DNA of 15,825 nucleotides from contig JAZNVH010000013.1 in NCBI GenBank assembly GCA_045592745.1, positions 1-15,825 of the forward strand. Direction: 5' to 3'. Origin of the DNA: Aphodoplasma sp045592745. Lineage in GTDB: Bacteria > Bacillota > Clostridia > UBA1381 > UMGS1253. A model generated the notes under the pieces. It was given only the letters and a program-made list of their open reading frames with translations, ran no database searches and was not told the origin of the DNA. Below, in pieces: positions 5,961-12,880 of the stretch (positions are counted from its first letter, which is position 1; each line of letters opens with the position of its first letter). A program made the translations under genes and the position numbers.

Positions 5961-7085
5961 TTAAAACATTTCTTTTATTGCTTTTATAACGCAGTTTTGT
6001 TCTTCGGATGTCATCTTTATATCGCTTGGAAGACAAAGTCCTCTTTTAAAGATATCCTCATTAACGGGTTTGTCTTCAACGTATATAAAGTCACAATTTC
6101 TAAATACCGGCTGCATATGCATCGGTTTCCAGATTGGACGACTCTCTATATTGAGATCTTCAAGCCTTTTTATAACATTCATCGGCTCTACACTGCAGCC
6201 CTCGTCAATTAACATACATGAAAGCCAGAAATTTGGCTCTGAACAGTCAAGATATGGGTTCATTGATACGGGCAAATCCGCAAAACCTTCTTTATATCTT
6301 TTGTATATCTCGGTTTTAAGCTGTTTGTGCTTTTCAAGGTGTAAAAGCTGACCTCTGCCAATGCCTGCAACAACGTTGCTCATGCGGTAATTGTAGCCTA
6401 TTTCTTCGTGCTGATACCACAAAAACGGTTCGCGCGACTGTGTTGACCAGAAACGCGCCTTTGCAATGGCATCTTTATCGTCTGATAAAAGCATACCGCC
6501 ACCTGAGGTAGTGATTATCTTATTTCCGTTAAACGAAATGGCGTTATACTCTCCAAACGTTCCCGTTTGAACACCTTTGTATTTAGCGGAAAGCGACTCG
6601 GCTGCATCCTCGATTAAAATGGCGTTGTGTTTTTTACAGATATCTTTTATTTCATCAAGCTTTGCCGGCACTCCATACAGATTTGCAACTATAACAAGCT
6701 TTGTATCAGGATATTTTGTAAATGCCGCTTCAAGAGCTTTTGGATCCATATTCCATGTTTCACGCTCAGAATCAATATACACCTGTTCGCCGCCTTCGTA
6801 TGAAACAGGATTTACCGTTGCGGCAAATGTCATATCAGAGCAAAAAACCTTGTCGCCTCTTTTGAGTCCGGACAATTTTACTGCAAGATGAAGTGCTGCT
6901 GTACCCGAGCACAGTGCAAGTGCGCCATCTGTGCTTATGTAATTACAAATTTCTTTTTCGAACTCATCGACATTCTTGCCGAGAGGCGCAATCCAGTTTG
7001 TATCAAAAGCCTCTTTTATGTATTTTTGCTCTTCTCCATGCATTGTCGGCACAGAAAGCGGAATTCTTTTTTCTAATCTTTTCAT
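5961..7085 (-). CDS. DegT/DnrJ/EryC1/StrS-family sugar aminotransferase (PglE-like)
   Basis: This 374-aa protein is a full-length PLP-dependent nucleotide-sugar aminotransferase. Visible elements are PLSVPTMHGEEQKYI at the start, the phosphate-binding SGTAALHLA (60-68), IEDAAESLSA with the Asp (D160) that contacts the PLP ring nitrogen, and SFNGNKIITTSGGGM, where K189 is the predicted Schiff-base lysine. YRMSNVVAGIGRGQL and SRPIWKPMHMQPVF are typical of the family. Enzymes of this type convert a UDP-4-keto-6-deoxy-acetamido sugar to the 4-amino sugar with glutamate as donor. The next steps are encoded downstream (acetyltransferase, transferase), but the 4,6-dehydratase that makes the keto sugar is not in the window. 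It is the first gene of the operon; AAGGAAGG lies about 11 nt before the ATG. Confidence 0.93.
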   Translation of the reverse strand: MKRLEKRIPLSVPTMHGEEQKYIKEAFDTNWIAPLGKNVDEFEKEICNYISTDGALALCSGTAALHLAVKLSGLKRGDKVFCSDMTFAATVNPVSYEGGEQVYIDSERETWNMDPKALEAAFTKYPDTKLVIVANLYGVPAKLDEIKDICKKHNAILIEDAAESLSAKYKGVQTGTFGEYNAISFNGNKIITTSGGGMLLSDDKDAIAKARFWSTQSREPFLWYQHEEIGYNYRMSNVVAGIGRGQLLHLEKHKQLKTEIYKRYKEGFADLPVSMNPYLDCSEPNFWLSCMLIDEGCSVEPMNVIKRLEDLNIESRPIWKPMHMQPVFRNCDFIYVEDKPVNEDIFKRGLCLPSDIKMTSEEQNCVIKAIKEMF

Positions 7086-7138
7086 TTGATATATCGCCTT
7101 CCTTTTTCACAAAACAGCATAAAACTCTACATATTATA

Positions 7139-7168
7139 TATATATCATATAATTATTTGATGTGTCAA
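7139..7168 (-). promoter_or_regulatory. Putative promoter of the glycan operon
   Basis: On the minus strand, TTGACA (7163-7168) lies 18 bp from TATATA (7139-7144), about 54 bp before the aminotransferase start. The AT-only context around the -10 allows other registers. The stretch between this and the plus-strand promoter at 7217 is a short divergent control region. Confidence 0.55.
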
Positions 7169-7216
7169 TAAGTTTGATTAAAGTTAGACCTGATTAAAAA
7201 ATATTTGGCCTGTAAA

Positions 7217-7245
7217 TTGACTGTATTGACATTTTGTGTTACAAT
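7217..7245 (+). promoter_or_regulatory. Sigma-A promoter upstream of the MBL remnant and yitT
   Basis: TTGACT (7217-7222) and TACAAT (7240-7245) are separated by 17 bp. A TTGACA inside the spacer (7225-7230) is too close to this -10 to pair with it; it is 15 bp from an alternative TAATAT at 7246-7251. Transcripts would cover the MBL remnant and then yitT. Confidence 0.65.
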
Positions 7246-7304
7246 GTAATATGAGGTATTGTTACCGCACTGGCTTATATTACAAAACACAAAGGATGGA
7301 TATT

Positions 7305-7451
7305 GTGTTTGAAATAATATTTTTTGGAACCTGTTCGGGAACTGAACCGCAAAATGGAATGAACCACTGTGCGTGGGCGATAAAAAAGGCTGCTGCTTGT
7401 AAGAAAAAGGCGATTCTATGCAAAGATAAACTGAAAATAACAGTAAACTAA
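7305..7451 (+). pseudogene. Truncated N-terminus of an MBL-fold metallohydrolase
   Basis: A GTG at 7305, 5-6 nt after AGGATGG, opens a 48-codon frame beginning FEIIFFGTCSGTEPQNGMNH. This strongly resembles the start of clostridial MBL-fold hydrolases as I remember them (FFGTCSGTEPMPG followed by H and a small-residue strand). In those proteins the next segment is a strand and FDAGEG, and later the metal-binding HTHxDH. Here the frame instead runs into a Lys/Ala-rich stretch and stops at 7449-7451, so no metal site is left. A good promoter and ribosome binding site remain. I read it as the 5' end of a gene whose body was deleted, next to yitT. A genuine small protein with four Cys is the alternative. 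The family assignment rests on about 20 residues. Confidence 0.5.
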
Positions 7452-7470
7452 AGCCGTGAGGAGAAGGATA

Positions 7471-8307
7471 ATGTCAAAGACAAAATCTATTTTATTAACA
7501 ATACTTGGTACACTTATAACAGGATTTGCCATAGGTTCATTTTTAACACCAAATGCGATAGTAGGCGGAGGGATATCGGGCCTTTCCACGATTTTATATC
7601 ACACCCTCGGCATAGCGCCTGGTGTAAGCTTTTATGTACTTAATCTTGTGCTTTTGCTTCTCGGTATAAGAGCACTTGGAAAACAGTTTATAATAAAAAC
7701 GCTTTTTGGTACAACTGTACTTTCTGCATTTGTACAGCTGTTTTCTTTGATTCCGATATATACACAGAATATGATACTTGCCCCGTTATTTGGTGGCGTG
7801 CTTTATGGTTTGGGAATCGGGCTTGCGTTTGCGGCAGGGGCCTCAACGGGCGGAACTGATATTGTGGGAAGGATAATTCAGCTTAAATTTCCTCATGTTC
7901 CAATAGGCAAATTACTTTTGGCTGTTGACGGAGTTATTATTACGGTATCTTTGATTATATTTAAAGACGTAGAGCTTACACTGTTTGGTATAATAGCACT
8001 ATTTATATCAACTTATTCGATAGATTTTGTTATAAGTAAGCTTAACATATCTCGTCTTGCCTTTGTTGTAACGGACAAGGGAGAAGAAATATCAAAGAAG
8101 CTTGTCAACACATCGCCAAGGGGTGTAACGCTGATAGATGTAAAAGGTGTTTATACAGATACAGACAAACAAATGCTCTTTTGTGCGTTAAAAGAAAGCG
8201 AATCGGAGGCTTTTCAAAGAAAAATTCTTGAAACAGATGAGCAGGCATTTATCGTATTTTCAGAATCTCAAAGAATAAAAGGTAACGGATTTTATTTGTA
8301 TAAATGA
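7471..8307 (+). CDS. YitT family membrane protein (DUF161 plus DUF2179)
   Basis: The protein is 278 aa. The N-terminal half has five or six predicted transmembrane helices (about residues 7-185), with the family features TPNAIVGGGISGLSTILY and FAAGASTGGTDIVGRI. The C-terminal domain (about 195-278; AFVVTDKGEEISKKL, RGVTLIDVKGVYT, FIVFSESQRIKGNGF) is the soluble DUF2179 part. YitT-like proteins are widespread in Firmicutes, often in several copies. Their transport or signalling role is unproved, so I give no specific function. The ATG at 7471 follows AGGAGAAGG at 3 nt from the last G of that tract. The GTG at 7456 lies in the ribosome binding site and is rejected as start. The 45-nt gap to sua5 has no clear terminator, so they may be co-transcribed. 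Confidence 0.9.
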   Translation: MSKTKSILLTILGTLITGFAIGSFLTPNAIVGGGISGLSTILYHTLGIAPGVSFYVLNLVLLLLGIRALGKQFIIKTLFGTTVLSAFVQLFSLIPIYTQNMILAPLFGGVLYGLGIGLAFAAGASTGGTDIVGRIIQLKFPHVPIGKLLLAVDGVIITVSLIIFKDVELTLFGIIALFISTYSIDFVISKLNISRLAFVVTDKGEEISKKLVNTSPRGVTLIDVKGVYTDTDKQMLFCALKESESEAFQRKILETDEQAFIVFSESQRIKGNGFYLYK

Positions 8308-8352
8308 AGCTTTTATATAAAAAACAGGCGCAAAAAGGAAGGCTTTTTTGTA

Positions 8353-9414
8353 ATGGAAACAAAAGAAATATTTATAAATCCTGATAATATAGATGCCTCG
8401 CTTGCAAACGAGGCGGGAAGCATATTAAAAAACGGCGGGCTTGTCGCATTTCCGACCGAAACGGTTTATGGTCTTGGGGCAAATGCATTTGATGATGTGG
8501 CAGTAGGGTCAATTTTTACTGCGAAAGGACGTCCGAATGACAATCCTTTAATAGTTCATGTCGCATCAAAAGAGGACGTAGAAGAGCTTGTGGAGTCTGT
8601 GAGCGAAAAGGCAAAGCTTGTTATGGACAAGTTCTGGCCAGGACCGATAAGTATTATAATGAAAAAATCTGATAAAATCGGTGATGCGGTAAGCGCGGGG
8701 CTTGATACAGTTGCGGTTCGTATGCCCTCACACCCTGTTGCGCTTGCACTTATAAAGGCGGCAGGCGTTCCAGTTGCCGCACCGTCTGCAAACACCTCCG
8801 GAAAGCCTTCGCCTACGTCTGCAAAGCACGTGCGCGAGGATATGTACGGAAAGATTGATATGATAGTAGATGGCGGCAGATGCTTGGTCGGAGTCGAGTC
8901 AACTGTGCTTGACCTTTCGGGAGATGAGGCGGTTATACTTCGTCCCGGTGGCATAACGGCAAGCATGCTTGAGAGTGTTATTGGAAAGGTTAAGTATTCA
9001 AAACAGCATGTAGCGGATGAAAATACGCCGCGCTGTCCAGGAATGAAGTATCGTCATTATGCACCGAAGGCAAGCGTATATGTGCTTGAGTACAAAAATG
9101 AGCTTGATAAAGAGCGCGTTGATGAAATGATTTGTGAGCATAAAAAAAATGGCGCACGCGTGGGAATTCTGGACTGTGCCGACAATGGTTTTATATGCGG
9201 GGCAGATAGGTATACTTGCTGCGGTGAAAGTTCTAAAAAATATGCCGAGAACCTTTTTTATCTTTTGAGGGATTTTGACGAAAATGGCATCGATGTAATT
9301 TTGTGTCCGATGAACTTTTGCGACGATATGTCAAACGCGGTCAAAAACAGACTCTACAAGGCAGCATCAAATAACATTTTAAACTTTGAAAAAGGAAATG
9401 ATGAGCACAGATGA
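8353..9414 (+). CDS. sua5: L-threonylcarbamoyladenylate synthase (Sua5/YwlC type)
   Basis: This 353-aa protein is of the long Sua5 type: a YrdC domain (about residues 15-205) joined to a C-terminal Sua5 domain (about 240-350). Signatures are GGLVAFPTETVYGLGANA (28-45), KGRPNDNPLIVHV (58-70), WPGPISIIMKK, VAVRMPSHP, VAAPSANTSGKPSPT and STVLDLSG. The linker RCPGMKYRHYAPKA is the conserved loop seen between the domains. The enzyme makes threonylcarbamoyl-AMP from threonine, bicarbonate and ATP, the first step of t6A formation at A37 of ANN-decoding tRNAs. The second-step catalytic subunit, tsaD, is two genes downstream. AAGGAAGG precedes the ATG by 10 nt, in the loop of a weak AAAAAG/CTTTTT hairpin (8332-8348). 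The gene overlaps the next one by ATGA. Confidence 0.95.
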   Translation: METKEIFINPDNIDASLANEAGSILKNGGLVAFPTETVYGLGANAFDDVAVGSIFTAKGRPNDNPLIVHVASKEDVEELVESVSEKAKLVMDKFWPGPISIIMKKSDKIGDAVSAGLDTVAVRMPSHPVALALIKAAGVPVAAPSANTSGKPSPTSAKHVREDMYGKIDMIVDGGRCLVGVESTVLDLSGDEAVILRPGGITASMLESVIGKVKYSKQHVADENTPRCPGMKYRHYAPKASVYVLEYKNELDKERVDEMICEHKKNGARVGILDCADNGFICGADRYTCCGESSKKYAENLFYLLRDFDENGIDVILCPMNFCDDMSNAVKNRLYKAASNNILNFEKGNDEHR

Positions 9415-9854
9415 ACATATTATTTGTATGTACTGGCAATACGTGCCGTTCGCCTATGGCAGAGGGCATTTTAAAAAGTATGCTCTCCAAAAAAGATGAT
9501 ATACAGGTGCTTTCGGGCGGGCTTTTTGCCGCTTTGGGTATGGGAGCAAGCCAAAATGCCATTTTGGCTATGGGGGAAAAAGAAATTGACATATCAAAGC
9601 ATGTGGCGCAGAATATAAATGACGATGTAGTGGGTGAGGCAGATTTAATCCTTACAATGACACGCCCACATAAGCAAATGCTTATAAGCGCTTTTGGCGA
9701 TGAGGTTAAAGATAAGGTATATACGGTATGTGAGTATGCGGATATGGATGGCGATATATCCGACCCGTATGGCGGCGACTTGGAGTGTTACAAAAGATGC
9801 GCTGATATGCTTTTTGATGCAATTTGCAAGATATACGATAAAATACGGAGATAA
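9411..9854 (+). CDS. ywlE: Low-molecular-weight phosphatase, YwlE-like, probable protein-arginine phosphatase
   Basis: This 147-aa protein has the CX5R P-loop VCTGNTCRSPMAEG (C7 nucleophile, R13) at the N-terminus and the general acid in DPYGG (D118) near the C-terminus, the standard layout of low-molecular-weight protein phosphatases. Position 11 is Thr, within CTGNTCRS. In B. subtilis YwlE, Thr at this place gives preference for phospho-arginine over phospho-tyrosine, so a protein-arginine phosphatase opposing McsB is the best guess. No mcsB is in the window. The position just after the ywlC homologue also echoes the ywlC-ywlE region of Bacillus. The start overlaps the sua5 stop by 4 nt. 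A tyrosine phosphatase is the alternative. Confidence 0.88.
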   Translation: MNILFVCTGNTCRSPMAEGILKSMLSKKDDIQVLSGGLFAALGMGASQNAILAMGEKEIDISKHVAQNINDDVVGEADLILTMTRPHKQMLISAFGDEVKDKVYTVCEYADMDGDISDPYGGDLECYKRCADMLFDAICKIYDKIRR

Positions 9855-9860
9855 GAGGGT

Positions 9861-10304
9861 ATGAAATATACTATTGAAAAGATGAGTATGGCTCATATAG
9901 ATGATGTTACAGTGCTTGAAGAAATATGTTTTCACAAAACTGCGTGGACAAAAAATATGTTTGCAGGTGAGCTTGAAAATGACGCTACGCATTATATTGT
10001 ATGTGTTATAGGCGGCAAAGTTGTGGGTTATGGCGGTTTTTGGTACACGCTTGACGGAGCGGACATAACCAATGTGGCAGTGCACCCCGACTTCAGGCGT
10101 ATGGGGCTTGGAGAAAATATTTTAAAATATATGATAGCTTTGGCATCAGAGCTTGGGGCAAAAAAAATGATGCTCGAGGTGAGAGAGTCAAACAAAGCCG
10201 CACGAGCGCTTTATGAAAAACATGGCTTTGAAGGTATAGCCATAAGAAAAAGATACTATGCCGACAATGGCGAGGATGCAGTTATTATGATAAAAGAATG
10301 GTGA
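9861..10304 (+). CDS. rimI: Ribosomal-protein-alanine N-acetyltransferase RimI-like (GNAT)
   Basis: The 147-aa GNAT-fold protein has the acetyl-CoA pyrophosphate loop RRMGLGE (79-85) after ITNVAVHPDF, the motif LEVRESNKAARALYEKHGF (105-123) that is diagnostic for RimI-like enzymes, and the terminal RYYADNGEDAVIM. RimI acetylates the N-terminal Ala of ribosomal protein bS18 in E. coli, and homologues may have wider substrates. It lies 6 nt after ywlE and overlaps tsaD by 7 nt. The rimI-tsaD pairing is frequent in Firmicutes and archaea, where Kae1-linked acetyltransferases also occur. CGGAG (9846-9850) is the likely ribosome binding site; GAGGG is too close to the ATG to serve. Confidence 0.92.
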   Translation: MKYTIEKMSMAHIDDVTVLEEICFHKTAWTKNMFAGELENDATHYIVCVIGGKVVGYGGFWYTLDGADITNVAVHPDFRRMGLGENILKYMIALASELGAKKMMLEVRESNKAARALYEKHGFEGIAIRKRYYADNGEDAVIMIKEW

Positions 10305-11326
10305 TTTTTTTGGAAAAAACTAAGGATGTTTTAATACTGGCGATTGAAAGCTCGTGCGATGAAACTGCGGCGGCGGTTGTAAAAAATGGCCGTGAAGTTT
10401 TGTCAAACGTGATTAATTCTCAAATAGAAATTCACAAACGCTATGGCGGTGTTGTACCCGAAATTGCGTCGCGTTGTCATATCGAGGCGATTGATTCGGT
10501 TATTGATGAGGCGCTTTTAAAGGCACATATAACGCTTGATGATATTGATGCTGTTGCCGTTACATACGGGCCTGGTCTTGTGGGTGCACTTTTGGTGGGC
10601 GTAAGCGAGGCAAAGGCAATTGCGTTTGCAAAAAACAAGCCGCTTATAGCTGTTCATCACATAAAAGGGCACATTATGGCAAACTTTATTGCGCACAAGG
10701 ATTTAAAACCGCCTTTTGTGTGTCTTGTTGCGTCGGGCGGACACAGTCATATCGTACTTGTTAAGGATTACAATGATTTTGAGGTTTTGGGGCGTACATG
10801 CGACGATGCTGCGGGCGAAGCGTATGACAAGGTTGCAAGAGTTCTTGGACTTGGATATCCGGGTGGACCGAAAATTGATGCGCTTGCAAAAGAGGGAAAC
10901 AGCGAGGCGATTGCTTTTCCAAGGGTAAAAATGGCAAATGCGCTTGATTTTAGCTTTAGTGGTGTAAAGACTGCTGTAATAAATTATCTTCACAAGCTTG
11001 AACAAAATGGCGAGGAATATAACAAAGCAGATGTTGCGGCAAGTTTTCAGGAGGCTGTGGTAGATGTTTTGGGCGAGCATACAATAAGAGCCGCAAAAGA
11101 AAAAGGTGTTTGTAAAGTGGCTTTGGCAGGCGGCGTTGCATCAAACAGTGCACTTCGCGCACGTATGCAAAAGCTTTGCACAGAGAACGGCTTTGAATTT
11201 TTTGTGCCGCCTCCGGTGCTTTGCACAGACAATGCGGCAATGATAGGTTGTAGCGCATACTATAAATATTTGGAAGACGATTTTTCTGATATGACTCTTA
11301 ATGCCGTGGCAAGCCTTGAGCTTTGA
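10298..11326 (+). CDS. tsaD: tRNA N6-adenosine threonylcarbamoyltransferase TsaD
   Basis: This protein of up to 342 aa is a complete ASKHA-fold TsaD/Kae1. Key elements are LAIESSCDETAAAVV (14-28), GGVVPEIASRCHIE (50-63), the metal-binding HxxxH (H121 and H125), CLVASGGHSHIVLV, DDAAGEAYDKVARVLGLGYPGG, FSFSGVKTAV, and ALAGGVASN with D311 as third metal ligand. It transfers the threonylcarbamoyl group from the Sua5 product to A37 of tRNA; TsaB and TsaE, needed as partners in bacteria, are not in the window. The start is uncertain: the ATG at 10298 has no clear ribosome binding site, whereas a TTG at 10310 follows GGTGAT by about 4 nt and would remove four residues. The conserved domain starts after either. 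No GC-rich terminator follows; only a weak AT hairpin lies near 11352-11373. Confidence 0.96.
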   Translation: MVIFLEKTKDVLILAIESSCDETAAAVVKNGREVLSNVINSQIEIHKRYGGVVPEIASRCHIEAIDSVIDEALLKAHITLDDIDAVAVTYGPGLVGALLVGVSEAKAIAFAKNKPLIAVHHIKGHIMANFIAHKDLKPPFVCLVASGGHSHIVLVKDYNDFEVLGRTCDDAAGEAYDKVARVLGLGYPGGPKIDALAKEGNSEAIAFPRVKMANALDFSFSGVKTAVINYLHKLEQNGEEYNKADVAASFQEAVVDVLGEHTIRAAKEKGVCKVALAGGVASNSALRARMQKLCTENGFEFFVPPPVLCTDNAAMIGCSAYYKYLEDDFSDMTLNAVASLEL

Positions 11327-11404
11327 TAGTGAAAATATAAAAAAGTTGCTTTATTTTATGATGTATGATAAAATGAAATTGCAAAATAAGTTTTGACAAA
11401 GGTG

Positions 11405-11432
11405 TTACTGACTTTAATAGTGGTGGTATAAT
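11405..11432 (+). promoter_or_regulatory. Extended -10 promoter of darA
   Basis: TATAAT (11427-11432) is preceded by TGG, giving an extended -10 (TGN), and by TTACTG (11405-11410) at a 16-bp distance as a poor -35. A perfect TTGACA at 11393-11398 is 28 bp from the -10 and too far to be used with it. Start is near 11439, leaving a leader of about 70 nt. Confidence 0.6.
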
Positions 11433-11507
11433 ATTGTTAGAAATGTTAATAAGCATAATAATATATGCTTTGAATATCCACACAATAAAATGTAGGGAGG
11501 AAATTTT

Positions 11508-11837
11508 ATGAAACTTATACTTGCGATAGTACACGATGAAGACGGCTCAAAGGTTATGAATGAGCTTAATAAACAGGGCTTTAGTGTTACAAAGCTTGCG
11601 ACAACAGGCGGCTTTTTGAAAGCGGGCAACATGACGCTTTTGGTTGGAACAAGCGAACAGAACGTACAGACAGTTGTTGACATTATAAAATCAAAGAGTG
11701 AAACAAGAAAGCAGATTATAAGCACACCTGTGCCGATGTCGGGTCTTGGTGCAGGATATACACCGTATCCTGTTGAGGTTGAGGTTGGCGGTGCTACGAT
11801 TTTTGTTGTTGATGTTGAAAGGTTTGAGAAGGTATAA
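11508..11837 (+). CDS. darA: Cyclic-di-AMP receptor DarA (YaaQ/PstA family, PII-like)
   Basis: This 109-aa protein has the length and motifs of the PII-like DarA/PstA family: KLILAIVHDEDG at the N-terminus, the nucleotide-contacting KLATTGGFLKAGNMTLLVG (29-47), and GGATIFVVDVERF at the C-terminus. The protein is a cytosolic trimer that binds c-di-AMP through the TTGGFL region; the downstream target is not known. AGGGAGG (11494-11500) is 7 nt before the ATG. Its stop overlaps the holB start by one base (TAATG), so the two are translationally linked. The pairing with holB is the usual Firmicute order (yaaQ-yaaR-holB), but yaaR is absent. Confidence 0.95.
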   Translation: MKLILAIVHDEDGSKVMNELNKQGFSVTKLATTGGFLKAGNMTLLVGTSEQNVQTVVDIIKSKSETRKQIISTPVPMSGLGAGYTPYPVEVEVGGATIFVVDVERFEKV

Positions 11838-12853
11838 TGTCATATAAAAAGCCTATGGCAGATGAAGGTGTTATAAATGTATTGCTGGGTAGTATAAAAA
11901 GCAATACCAATACGCATGCATATCTGTTTGAAGGCGAAAAAGGTCTACAAAAAAGGGAAACAGCATCATATTTTGCGGCGGCGCTCTTGTGTGAAAATTA
12001 CAAGGGCGTCCCTTGCGGTGAATGCGAAAGTTGTATTCAGGCGCTTGGTGGGAATAACCCTGATATAAAACGCATGTCGCTTTCGGATATTACGGATAAA
12101 AAAAGTATTGGCGCAGATGATGTGCGCTCTATTATATCCGATGTGTATACACGTCCTTTTAAAGCGTCAAAAAAGGTGTATATATTAGAGGACGGCGATG
12201 CACTTACGGTGCAGGCGCAAAACGCTTTGTTAAAAGTACTTGAAGAACCGCCTTCGTATGCGGTATTTATTATCTGTGTATCAAACGGAGAACTTATTTT
12301 GCCGACGGTGCGCTCGCGTACGCGCTCTGTTCGTTTTATAAGTTCGAGTGACAAACAGATTATAGAATATGTAAAAGAAAAATATCCTAATATGGCAAAC
12401 CGTGCAGAATTTGTGGCAAGCTTTGCAGGAGGGGCTTTGGGAAGAGCTGATTTTATATGCTCGGACGAATTGGCCATAAAAATGCGCGCCGAGGCACTTG
12501 AGTTTGTAAAGGTTTTGCTTGAGGGTAGAGACGAAGATGGTATTTTCAAAATGTGTGATATTTTTGAAGAGTATAAAAAGGACAAAAATATTTCGCAAGA
12601 TACCTCGCAGATACTGCTTGACTTTATGCTTTCGTATTTTAAGGATATATTGTATATTTCGGGCGGCATAAAAGATAAGCTTGCAAATAACGACCAAAAA
12701 GATGTGCTTATGGCGATAGCTTCAAAGACAAGCTATGAGAGGGTATACAAGGCGATAAGCTCTGTAATGGAAACAAAACAGATGCTTTCAAGGTATGTGT
12801 CGCATAAGGCGGTAATAATGAAGCTTGCACTTGATATTTTTTATATAGATTAG
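11837..12853 (+). CDS. holB: DNA polymerase III delta' subunit
   Basis: The product is a 338-aa clamp-loader AAA+ subunit. It starts with the HAYLFEG strand (27-33), then a zinc module with four Cys (C52, C60, C63, C66), VYILEDGDALTVQAQNALLKVLEEPP (sensor and Arg-finger region; LLKVLEEPP is the family signature) and VRSRTRSVRF. The P-loop is degenerate: GEKGLQKR (33-40) keeps the Lys but has Arg where Ser or Thr should be, in line with delta' subunits that do not hydrolyse ATP. It helps load the beta clamp at the replication fork. The ATG overlaps the darA stop, with GAAGG just upstream. No transcription terminator separates it from ricT, 27 nt downstream. Confidence 0.93.
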   Translation: MSYKKPMADEGVINVLLGSIKSNTNTHAYLFEGEKGLQKRETASYFAAALLCENYKGVPCGECESCIQALGGNNPDIKRMSLSDITDKKSIGADDVRSIISDVYTRPFKASKKVYILEDGDALTVQAQNALLKVLEEPPSYAVFIICVSNGELILPTVRSRTRSVRFISSSDKQIIEYVKEKYPNMANRAEFVASFAGGALGRADFICSDELAIKMRAEALEFVKVLLEGRDEDGIFKMCDIFEEYKKDKNISQDTSQILLDFMLSYFKDILYISGGIKDKLANNDQKDVLMAIASKTSYERVYKAISSVMETKQMLSRYVSHKAVIMKLALDIFYID

Positions 12854-12880
12854 TTTTCAAACTTGCTAAGGAGAACAAAA

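Noticed and set aside
8332..8348. AAAAAG/CTTTTT hairpin around the sua5 ribosome binding site as a riboswitch or thermosensor
   Set aside because: Six weak pairs only, with no conserved aptamer-like structure; the strings are common in this AT-rich genome.
8556..8966. 136-codon minus-strand ORF opposite sua5
   Set aside because: It is a shadow frame of a strongly conserved gene, with Ser/Thr-rich content typical of antisense frames.
10703..11080. 125-codon minus-strand ORF opposite tsaD
   Set aside because: It is a shadow of tsaD; the translated sequence shows no recognisable domain.
11352..11373. ATTTTAT/ATAAAAT hairpin after tsaD as a terminator
   Set aside because: It is only seven A-T pairs with no U-run of note; too weak to call.
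12037..12669. 210-codon minus-strand ORF opposite holB
   Set aside because: It is long but antisense to a clear holB, with no motif and no ribosome binding site consistent with a gene.
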